This document shows, in pieces, positions 1 to 5,875 of a stretch of DNA of 19,650 nt. A model generated the notes under the pieces. The model saw nothing but the letters and a program-made list of their open reading frames with translations, was not told where the DNA came from and did no database searches. The DNA is from DASPKO01 sp035628055 (GTDB lineage Bacteria; Planctomycetota; Phycisphaerae; Phycisphaerales; UBA1924). Location: assembly GCA_035628055.1 (NCBI GenBank), contig DASPKO010000104.1, forward strand, positions 1 to 19,650, in the 5' to 3' direction. How positions within the stretch are numbered: position 1 is the stretch's first letter; each line of letters starts with the position of its first letter. The position numbers and the translations under genes are program-made.

Positions 1-2054
1 CCGCCGACCTCCGAAACATCGCCCTCGTCGGGCACGGGGGGTCGGGGAAGACGACGCTGACCGAGCGGCTGCTGTTCGCGACCAAGACGATCGGGCGGAT
101 GGGGACGGTGGAAGAGGGAACGACCGCGAGTGACTACACCGAGGAGGAGCGCCAGCACAAGCACTCCCTGGTGGCGGGACTGGTGAACTTCGGGTTCGAC
201 GGGCGGCGGATCAACCTGGTCGACACGCCGGGCCTGGCCGACTTCATCGGGCACGCGATCGCCATCTTCCCGGCGGTGGAGACGGTCGCGGTGGTGGTAG
301 ACGCGGTGCGGGGGATCGAGACGGGGACGCGCCGGCTGATGAACGCCGCCGCCGACCGGGGCGTCCCGCGGATGCTGATCATCAACAAGATGGACCACCC
401 CGAGGCCCGCCTGCCGGAGCTGGTGGAGAAGCTCCGGAGCGTCTTCGGCCCCATCTGCCTCCCCGTGAACCTTCCCGTCGAGGGGGGCCAGCGGGTGACC
501 AACGTCTTCGATCACGACGGGTACGACGCGGCCGGCGACCAGGCCGACTTCTCGTCCGTGCACGAGGCCCACCGGGCGATCATCGAGCAGGTGGTGGAGG
601 TCGACGAGGAGCTGATGGGCGAGTACCTCGAGCACGGGGACAAGCTCGACCCGGGCAAGCTGCACGACGTCTTCGAGCGGGCCCTGCGCGAGGCGCACCT
701 GATCCCGGTCTGCTTCTGCTCGGCGCGCACGGGGGCGGGCATCGAGGACCTGCTCCACGTGATGGCCCACCTCTGCCCCAGCCCGCTCGAGGGAAACCCC
801 CCGAGGTTCATCAAGCGCGAGATGGACGGGACCGAGCACCCGGTCGAGGTCCGTCCCGACCCGGCCGGCAAGGTGCTGGCGCACGTCTTCAAGGTGACCG
901 TCGACCCCTTCGTGGGCAAGCTCGGGCTCTTCCGGGTGCACCAGGGCACGGTCAGGGCCAAGACCGAGCTGTTCATCAACGATCAGAAGAAGGCCCTGCG
1001 GATCGGGCACCTGTTCAGGCCCCAGGGCAAGGAGCACCTCGAGGTCCACGAGGTCGGGCCCGGAGACATCGCGGCGGTCTCGAAGATCGACGAGGTGCAC
1101 TTCGGCGGGGTGCTCCACGACAGCCACGAGCTGGACGGGGTGCGGATCGAGCCGGTCCCGCTCCCGGCGCCCATGTACGGGCTGGCCGTGGAGCTCAAGA
1201 ACCACGCCGACGAGGCCAAGTTCTCCGGGGCCGTGCACAAGCTGATGGAGGAGGACCCCTGCTTCCGCATGGAGCGGATCGCGGCCACGAAACAGACGGT
1301 GCTGCGGGGTATGGGCGACCTGCACCTGCGGGTCATGCTCGAGAAGCTCAAGCACAACTCGAACATCGAGGTCACGACGAGCCAGCCCAAGATCGCCTAC
1401 AAGGAGACGATCACCGCCAGGGGCGAGGGGCACCACCGGCACAAGAAGCAGACCGGGGGGGCCGGGCAGTTCGGCGAGGTGTACCTGCGCGTCGAGCCCC
1501 TGCCCAAGGACCACCCCGAGGGATTCGAGTTCGTCAACGAGACCGTGGGCGGGTCCATCCCCAAGCAGTTCATGCCCGCGATCGAGAAGGGCGTCCGCCA
1601 GGCGCTGGTGGAGGGCGCGGTCGCGGGATACCCGATGACCGGGGTGCGCGTCGCGGTCTACGACGGCAAGTACCACGCGGTGGACTCGAAAGAGGTCGCC
1701 TTCGTGACGGCCGGCCGCAAGGCGTTCATCGACGGGGTCAACAAGGCCCGCCCCGCGCTGCTCGAGCCGATCGTGATGCTGGAGATCTCGGCCCCCGCCC
1801 GCTCGATGGGGGACATCACGGGCGATCTCTCCGGGCGCCGCGGCCGCGTGCTCGCCAGCGAGATGACCGACGGGGATAGCTGCGTCATCCGCGCCGAGGC
1901 CCCGCTCTCGGAGCTGCAGAACTACGCCAACGAGCTCAAGAGCATGACCGGGGGGACCGCCAGCTACACCATGGAATACAGCCACGACGAGCAGACCCCG
2001 GCCCACGTCCAGCAGGAGGTCGTCGCGGCCTTCAAGCCCCGCGAGGAGGACTAG
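1..2054 (+). CDS. fusA2: Elongation factor G-like translational GTPase (FusA2/EF-G2 type), 5' partial
   Basis: The reading frame is open from base 3, so the gene starts before the window; the ATG at 99 is internal because the P-loop GHGGSGKT lies upstream of it (bases 30-53). Visible length is 683 codons, close to a full EF-G. In order I see G1, then G3 DTPGLADF (visible residues 74-81), G4 NKMD (128-131), a G5-like CSAR, the domain II barrel, domain IV with the HKKQTGGAGQFGEV motif and the tip loop DGKYHAVDSKE, and the domain V stretch MGDITGDLSGRRGRV. Canonical EF-G translocates the ribosome and helps recycle it. Here switch I reads EERQHKHSL where canonical EF-G has RGITI, which places it in the EF-G-like FusA2 branch, whose role is less certain. 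Product identity as an EF-G-family GTPase is secure; the choice of paralogue class is inference. Confidence 0.92.
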   Translation, partial: ADLRNIALVGHGGSGKTTLTERLLFATKTIGRMGTVEEGTTASDYTEEERQHKHSLVAGLVNFGFDGRRINLVDTPGLADFIGHAIAIFPAVETVAVVVDAVRGIETGTRRLMNAAADRGVPRMLIINKMDHPEARLPELVEKLRSVFGPICLPVNLPVEGGQRVTNVFDHDGYDAAGDQADFSSVHEAHRAIIEQVVEVDEELMGEYLEHGDKLDPGKLHDVFERALREAHLIPVCFCSARTGAGIEDLLHVMAHLCPSPLEGNPPRFIKREMDGTEHPVEVRPDPAGKVLAHVFKVTVDPFVGKLGLFRVHQGTVRAKTELFINDQKKALRIGHLFRPQGKEHLEVHEVGPGDIAAVSKIDEVHFGGVLHDSHELDGVRIEPVPLPAPMYGLAVELKNHADEAKFSGAVHKLMEEDPCFRMERIAATKQTVLRGMGDLHLRVMLEKLKHNSNIEVTTSQPKIAYKETITARGEGHHRHKKQTGGAGQFGEVYLRVEPLPKDHPEGFEFVNETVGGSIPKQFMPAIEKGVRQALVEGAVAGYPMTGVRVAVYDGKYHAVDSKEVAFVTAGRKAFIDGVNKARPALLEPIVMLEISAPARSMGDITGDLSGRRGRVLASEMTDGDSCVIRAEAPLSELQNYANELKSMTGGTASYTMEYSHDEQTPAHVQQEVVAAFKPREED

Positions 2055-2090
2055 CGACGCGACGGGCCGCGCCTAGCTGGCCCGCGTCGC
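2054..2090. terminator. Hairpin between convergent genes, possible bidirectional terminator
   Basis: Bases 2054-2061 (gcgacgcg) pair perfectly with 2083-2090 (cgcgtcgc). After a 3-base bulge, ggcc at 2065-2068 pairs with ggcc at 2079-2082. The hairpin sits on the 18-bp junction of the EF-G-like gene and the convergent flavoprotein gene and includes the last codons of the latter. It has no T-run on either side, so a classical intrinsic terminator is not shown. In a genome this GC-rich some stems arise by chance. Confidence 0.35.
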
Positions 2091-3029
2091 CCGGTCACGG
2101 TCCTCGCGCTGGAGCTCCGCGTTGATCGCCACGCCCGCCTTGGCTCCCTCGGCGGCGGCGACGATCACGAACTGGACGTCGCGCGAGGCATCCCCCGCCA
2201 GAAAGAGCCCGGGGATGCCGGTGCGTTGGCGGCGATCGCGAAGGACCCCGCCGGCCGGACCGACGCGGCAGCCGAGCTTCATGGGCAGGTTGCTCCGCTG
2301 CACCTGCCCGGTATTGAAGAAGAGCGCGTCGATTTCGAGCGGGGGCCCCTCGGTGAAGATGACCCGGGCCAGGCGGTCGGCGCGCCCGGGGCGGGGCTCG
2401 CCGTCGGCCCCCTCGAGGCGCAGGATCGGCTCGGGACGGTGCGCCAGCCCGAAGGTCTCGAGGTCGCGGCGGGCGCGGCGGCCGAGCTTGGCGCCGTCGG
2501 TGCACAGCGTGATGGACCGCGACCAGGTGAGCAGGCTCAGAGCCAGGCCCAGGCCCGGGCGCCCCAGGCCGTAGCTGACGATGCGCTTGTCGCGGTAGTG
2601 CCAGCCGTCGCAATACGGGCAGTGATGCACTCCCAGCCCGTAGAACTCGCGGAGGTTGCGCACCGGGGGGAGCTCGTCGCGCACGCCGGTGGCCAGCAGG
2701 AGCTTGCGGCCCGCGAAGCGCTCGCCGGCGGCGGTCTCGACCTCGAACCCGCCCGGCACGCAGCGTCCGGAAAGAACCTCCGCGTCGCGGAGCTCGGCCC
2801 CGAAGCCGGCGGCCTCGTCGCGCCCCAGGCGCCGGATCTCCTGCGGGCTGATGCCGTCGCGCGTCAGGTAGTTGCCCACCGCGCGGGCGGCGGCGTTGCG
2901 CGGGTTGTTCGAGTCGAGCACGAGCACGCGCCGGCGGGCCCGCGCCAGCACCAGGGCCGCGCTCAGTCCCGCCGGCCCCCCCCCCACGATCACCACGTCG
3001 TACACGATCTGCGGGGCCGGGGTCGTCAC
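2073..3029 (-). CDS. Thioredoxin reductase-like FAD/NAD(P) oxidoreductase with CPYC motif
   Basis: A 318-residue flavoprotein, the usual size for the thioredoxin reductase-like family. It has the FAD dinucleotide-binding motif GGGPAG (residues 16-21), the ATG motif in LLATGVRDE (113-115), a redox pair in HHCPYCDG (C137, C140), an NAD(P)-binding GLGRPG (154-159) and the C-terminal FAD motif FLAGDASRDVQF (277-287). Such proteins move electrons from NAD(P)H via FAD to a disulphide; the substrate is unknown. Bona fide thioredoxin reductase usually has CATC, so calling this TrxB would go too far. The start is the GTG at 3029, which overlaps the upstream membrane gene's TGA as GTGA and has no clear Shine-Dalgarno, so translation is probably coupled. 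An upstream ATG in this frame would lie inside the neighbour. Confidence 0.85.
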   Translation of the reverse strand: MTTPAPQIVYDVVIVGGGPAGLSAALVLARARRRVLVLDSNNPRNAAARAVGNYLTRDGISPQEIRRLGRDEAAGFGAELRDAEVLSGRCVPGGFEVETAAGERFAGRKLLLATGVRDELPPVRNLREFYGLGVHHCPYCDGWHYRDKRIVSYGLGRPGLGLALSLLTWSRSITLCTDGAKLGRRARRDLETFGLAHRPEPILRLEGADGEPRPGRADRLARVIFTEGPPLEIDALFFNTGQVQRSNLPMKLGCRVGPAGGVLRDRRQRTGIPGLFLAGDASRDVQFVIVAAAEGAKAGVAINAELQREDRDRATRAS

Positions 3030-4048
3030 GGACGCTCGGCCCCGCGGGCGCCGCGGCGCTGCTCGGCGACACGGTGGGCCGCTTGACGGCGCTCGCGCTC
3101 GAGCACGTCGGAGCCGGCGGCCCGGCCGGCCGGGACCGGCTCGCGCGAGCGCTGCTTGTCCAGCGTCCGGGTCAGCTCGGTAGGCGCGATGCCCCACCCC
3201 AGCGCCGTGGCGGTCGCCTGGGTGATCTCCGCGCCGAACAGGAAGATCACCGAGGAGTAGTAGACCCACATGAGCACGATGATGAGCGAGCCGGCGGCGC
3301 CGTAGGCCGAGGCGAGGCTGTCGCTCCCGAGGTAGAGCCCGATGAGCTCCTTGCCCACGGTGAAGAGGAGGGCCGTGAGGGCCCCGCCGAGCCAGACCAC
3401 GCGCCAGCGGACTTTCAGGTCCGGCAGGAGCTTGTAGGCCGCGGCAAAAAGGAAGGCGAGCACCCCGAAGGAGACCACCCAGTTCGCCACGCGCATCAGC
3501 ACCTCCTGCCCCGGGAGCAGGCCCGCGCCCCAGCGGCCCAGGGCGGCCAGGCCCGCGCTCACGACCAGCGAAGCCAGCAGCAGGAACGCGATGACCAGGA
3601 TCATGGCGAAGGACATGATGCGGCTGCGCACCAGCCGGAGGATCGCCCCGGTGGTCTTCGCCGGCCTCACCTCGATGCCCCAGACCTGGTTGAGGGCGGC
3701 CTTGAGCTGCACGAAGACCCCGGTGGCACCGATGAGCAGCGTCACCAGCCCGACCACGGTGGCCACGGTGCCGGTCTGCTGGTCCGCGCCGGCCCGCGAG
3801 ACCGCGCCCGCCACCAGTTCGGCGCTCTCGGGGCCCATGAGCGACGAGAACTGCTGGTAGATCTCCTGGCGGGTCTCGTCGCGCCCGAAGACCGCGCCGG
3901 CGACGGCGATCACCACGAGGATGATCGGCGCCAGCGAAAAGATCGTGAAGAAGGCGATCGAGGCCGCGAGCACGAAGCTGTTGTCGGCGAAGAACTCGCT
4001 GACCGCGGTGCTGAGGACCTGCCAGACCTTCCGTGGGCTGATGCGCAT
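3026..4048 (-). CDS. YihY/BrkB-family inner membrane protein
   Basis: A 340-residue polytopic membrane protein with about six hydrophobic helices (roughly residues 26-53, 94-115, 146-169, 189-206, 218-236 and 252-279). Family hallmarks are visible: FFTIFSLAPI near 33-42, ALNQVWGIE at 118-126, and GSDSLASAYGAAGS followed by MWVYYSSVIFLFGAEI at 241-275. The family was once annotated as ribonuclease BN and later as a transporter-like envelope protein; its function is not settled. The C-terminal 50 residues form a highly charged Arg/Glu-rich cytoplasmic tail. I chose the ATG at 4048 because GGGGAGG (4054-4060, minus strand) lies 5 bases upstream and the first helix follows naturally; the longer frame to 4165 adds only a Pro/Arg-rich stretch. 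Its stop overlaps the flavoprotein start. Confidence 0.9.
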   Translation of the reverse strand: MRISPRKVWQVLSTAVSEFFADNSFVLAASIAFFTIFSLAPIILVVIAVAGAVFGRDETRQEIYQQFSSLMGPESAELVAGAVSRAGADQQTGTVATVVGLVTLLIGATGVFVQLKAALNQVWGIEVRPAKTTGAILRLVRSRIMSFAMILVIAFLLLASLVVSAGLAALGRWGAGLLPGQEVLMRVANWVVSFGVLAFLFAAAYKLLPDLKVRWRVVWLGGALTALLFTVGKELIGLYLGSDSLASAYGAAGSLIIVLMWVYYSSVIFLFGAEITQATATALGWGIAPTELTRTLDKQRSREPVPAGRAAGSDVLERERRQAAHRVAEQRRGARGAERP

Positions 4049-4053
4049 CGCCG

Positions 4054-4060
4054 CCTCCCC
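4054..4060 (-). promoter_or_regulatory. Ribosome binding site of the YihY-family gene
   Basis: On the minus strand the bases read GGGGAGG, five bases before the ATG at 4048. It is one of the few good Shine-Dalgarno sequences in the window and decides the start against the longer upstream frame. Confidence 0.65.
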
Positions 4061-4082
4061 GCCCCACGATCCCAGCACCTTC

Positions 4083-4110
4083 GGGCCAGGGGCGGGCCGC
4101 CCCGGGGCCC
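4083..4110 (-). terminator. Strong GC hairpin between the lipoprotein and YihY genes
   Basis: The core is ggggcg (4089-4094), a 3-base loop and cgcccc (4098-4103). It is extended by gggcc (4083-4087) pairing with ggccc (4106-4110) across small bulges. It lies six bases past the lipoprotein stop codon and 35 bases before the YihY start, so it could end or attenuate the lipoprotein transcript. No T-run follows on the minus strand, so termination is inference. Confidence 0.35.
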
Positions 4111-4115
4111 GCCGG

Positions 4116-4520
4116 CTAGAGGCCGGCCCGGATCCGCTCGAGCACGATCCTCGAGCGCTCCTCATCGCCGAGCCCCACGCGGATCTCTACCCGCGTCGTC
4201 CGCGCCGCCTGCCGCGTCAGCTCGATCCGCAGCGTGTCCCGGTCCCCGTCGGCGTCCGGAGGCCAGGCCCCGACGATCCGCGCGTAGCGCTCGGAGTGGT
4301 CGTGCGTGTCCGCCTCGAGGTCCACACCGAGGTCGGCCGCAGCGGCCACGGCGGCGTCGTAGACCTCGTCCAGCGGGGCCTCCTCGGTCGCGGTCAGCTT
4401 GCCCTGGTCATACGCGTAGCCCGCGGCCCCGACGGCCGCGCCGGCCGCCAGCAGCAGGCAGCCCGAGAGCGTTCCGGCCACGAGCGGCGCTGTCACGGCG
4501 GCCAGGAGAAGGGGTCGCAT
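4116..4520 (-). CDS. Small lipoprotein, DUF3568-like
   Basis: A 134-residue protein with a lipoprotein signal: a short charged N-terminus, a hydrophobic core and the lipobox LSGC with Cys21. A Gly/Ala-rich segment follows the Cys (AAGAAVGAAGYAY), then DQGKLTATEEAPLDEVYDAA, an internal predicted alpha/beta domain, and an ending with basic and Leu-rich positions (SRIVLERIRAGL). This order matches the DUF3568 family of small anchored lipoproteins as I recall it; the function is unknown. Export, lipidation and envelope anchoring are inferred. An ATG at 4529 would add MLT in front; I prefer 4520 because MRPLLLAAV is the typical signal start, but neither has a Shine-Dalgarno. It is transcribed divergently from the phosphoesterase gene and is followed by a hairpin. 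Confidence 0.75.
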   Translation of the reverse strand: MRPLLLAAVTAPLVAGTLSGCLLLAAGAAVGAAGYAYDQGKLTATEEAPLDEVYDAAVAAAADLGVDLEADTHDHSERYARIVGAWPPDADGDRDTLRIELTRQAARTTRVEIRVGLGDEERSRIVLERIRAGL

Positions 4521-4529
4521 GGTCAACAT

Positions 4530-4730
4530 GTAGGGCGCCGGCACGGGCGCGTCCCTTGGCACACCGCCGGAATCTGGGCAGGAGCGCCGCGGGATAGACC
4601 GCCCTTGCGGATTCTGTCCGGGGACGCCACCCGGAACCGACCCCCGGTTTGTCCCCGGGACGCGACTGGCTGTAGCATTGCCGACCCCGGTCCGGACGCG
4701 CTGGCGGGGCCGCCCGAGTCCCCTCCGCCC
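4530..4730. other. Divergent intergenic region with imperfect dyad and weak promoter candidate
   Basis: This 201-bp region separates the divergent lipoprotein and phosphoesterase genes and holds no convincing open frame. Two arms, gtccggggac (4616-4625) and gtccccgggac (4651-4661), are complementary apart from one base bulge. Just beyond the second arm, TTGTCC (4649-4654) and TAGCAT (4673-4678) are 18 bases apart and would fit a weak sigma70-type promoter for the phosphoesterase, giving a leader of about 45 bases. Both signals are judged by eye only. Confidence 0.35.
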
Positions 4731-5510
4731 GTGCCCACCACCGCCGTCATCAGCGACATCCATGCCAACGCCGCGGCGCTGCACGCGGTGCTCGCGGACA
4801 TCCGCGCCCGCGGCGTTCAGCGGATCATCTGCCTGGGCGACATCGTCGGCTATGGACCGGACCCGCTCGAGTGCGTGGACGAGGTGGCCCGGGCCTGCGA
4901 CTGGTCGCTGATGGGCAACCACGACTTCGGCGTGCTCTACGAGCCGACGAACTTCAATCCCGGGGCGGAGGCCGCCGCCTACTGGACGCGAGAACAGTTC
5001 GACGCCGAGCCCGACGACGCGAAGCGCAAGGCGCGGTACGACTTCCTGGATCGGTTGCGGGTCCGCGTGGTCGAGAAGATCCCCGAGACGGGCTACCCGG
5101 TGCTCGCGGTCCACGGCTCGCCCCGCCGCCCGATCAACGAGTACATCTTCCCGGACGACGTCGTGACGGCCCCCGACAAGGTGACGACGATCCTCGAGCG
5201 GGTGCAGCGGCTGGCGATCGTCGGCCACACGCACGTGCCGGGGGTCTTCACCGACGAGCCCGACTTCTACCCTCCCAACGAGCTGACCGACGGGACCTAC
5301 AAGTTCACGCCCGACGAGAAGGCCATCATCAACGTCGGCTCGGTCGGGCAGCCGCGCGACCTGGACCCGCGGGCGAGCTACGTGCTCATCCATCCCGACC
5401 GGGCGGAGTTCGTGCGCGTGGACTACGACATCGGGACCACCGCGGGCAAGATCAAGGCGATCCCGGCGCTCTCGGACTGGCTCGGCGACCGGCTCTTCGA
5501 GGGGCGATAG
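4731..5510 (+). CDS. Calcineurin-like metallophosphoesterase
   Basis: A 259-residue cytoplasmic protein with all the metal-ligand motifs of the calcineurin-like superfamily: SDIHAN (residues 7-12), GDIVGYGPDP, GNHD, a His in VHGSPRRP and GHTHVPG. These bind a dinuclear metal centre for phosphoester hydrolysis. Length and motif spacing resemble the YfcE/MJ0936-type single-domain phosphodiesterases, so a phosphodiesterase or nucleotide phosphatase is likely; the natural substrate cannot be read from sequence. Near the C-terminus INVGSVGQPRD is another family hallmark. The GTG at 4731 is the natural start because the first beta strand begins four codons later; no Shine-Dalgarno is visible. The frame is open far upstream, but that part is Pro/Arg-rich and lies opposite the lipoprotein gene. 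The Bfd-like gene follows 33 bases downstream in the same direction. Confidence 0.9.
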   Translation: MPTTAVISDIHANAAALHAVLADIRARGVQRIICLGDIVGYGPDPLECVDEVARACDWSLMGNHDFGVLYEPTNFNPGAEAAAYWTREQFDAEPDDAKRKARYDFLDRLRVRVVEKIPETGYPVLAVHGSPRRPINEYIFPDDVVTAPDKVTTILERVQRLAIVGHTHVPGVFTDEPDFYPPNELTDGTYKFTPDEKAIINVGSVGQPRDLDPRASYVLIHPDRAEFVRVDYDIGTTAGKIKAIPALSDWLGDRLFEGR

Positions 5511-5522
5511 GCTATTTCCGGC

Positions 5523-5542
5523 GGCGCCGGAGCGCCGGCGCC
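5523..5542 (+). repeat. Perfect 8-bp-stem hairpin touching the Bfd-like start codon
   Basis: Bases 5523-5530 (ggcgccgg) and 5535-5542 (ccggcgcc) are perfect inverted copies around the loop agcg. The structure ends one base before the ATG at 5544 and therefore occupies the place of a ribosome binding site. It begins 12 bases after the phosphoesterase stop. No T-run follows, so a translational effect or processing is at least as likely as termination. Confidence 0.55.
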
Positions 5543-5543
5543 C

Positions 5544-5861
5544 ATGCACCCCGACGATCACGTCTGCCTCTGCTTCCGGGTCTCGCTGCGGAAGATCCGC
5601 GCGTTTCTCAGGCGCGAAGACCCGCCCGTGCCCTCGCTCATCTCCGAGTGCCTGGGCGCGGGGACGGGGTGCCGCTGGTGCGTCCCCTTCCTGAGGCATC
5701 TGCACGCCCAGCACGTGCGCGGCGCGGAGCCGGACCTGAACATCTCGCCCCAGCGGTACGCCGAGGCCCGCGTCGACTACCGCGCCAGCGGGGTCCGCGA
5801 CGCGGGCGTGGTGGGCGAAGCGGGGGCGGACCCCGCCTCGGCGGGTGACTCGGGCCTCTAG
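5544..5861 (+). CDS. Bfd-like [2Fe-2S]-binding protein
   Basis: A 105-residue protein whose N-terminal half carries the cysteine pattern of the BFD-like [2Fe-2S] fold: C8-x-C10, then 32 residues, then C43-x2-C46, with a further C36 in ECLGAGTGC. Bacterioferritin-associated ferredoxin uses the same C-x-C...C-x-x-C set to pass electrons to iron stores; related domains occur fused to oxidoreductases. Here the domain stands alone with a roughly 50-residue polar tail that becomes Gly/Ala/Asp-rich and is probably disordered. The partner is unknown; no bacterioferritin gene is in the window. The start must lie before Cys8, and the ATG at 5544 is the only reasonable choice, although it lacks a Shine-Dalgarno and follows a strong hairpin. 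It is likely co-transcribed with the phosphoesterase. Confidence 0.8.
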   Translation: MHPDDHVCLCFRVSLRKIRAFLRREDPPVPSLISECLGAGTGCRWCVPFLRHLHAQHVRGAEPDLNISPQRYAEARVDYRASGVRDAGVVGEAGADPASAGDSGL

Positions 5862-5875
5862 GCCGCCCGCACGCG

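Noticed and set aside
99..101. ATG as start of the EF-G-like gene
   Set aside because: The P-loop is encoded upstream at 30-53 in the same frame, so this Met is internal.
5523..5542. Intrinsic terminator of the phosphoesterase gene
   Set aside because: The stem is strong, but no T-run follows and a same-strand gene starts one base later, so a classical terminator is not supported.
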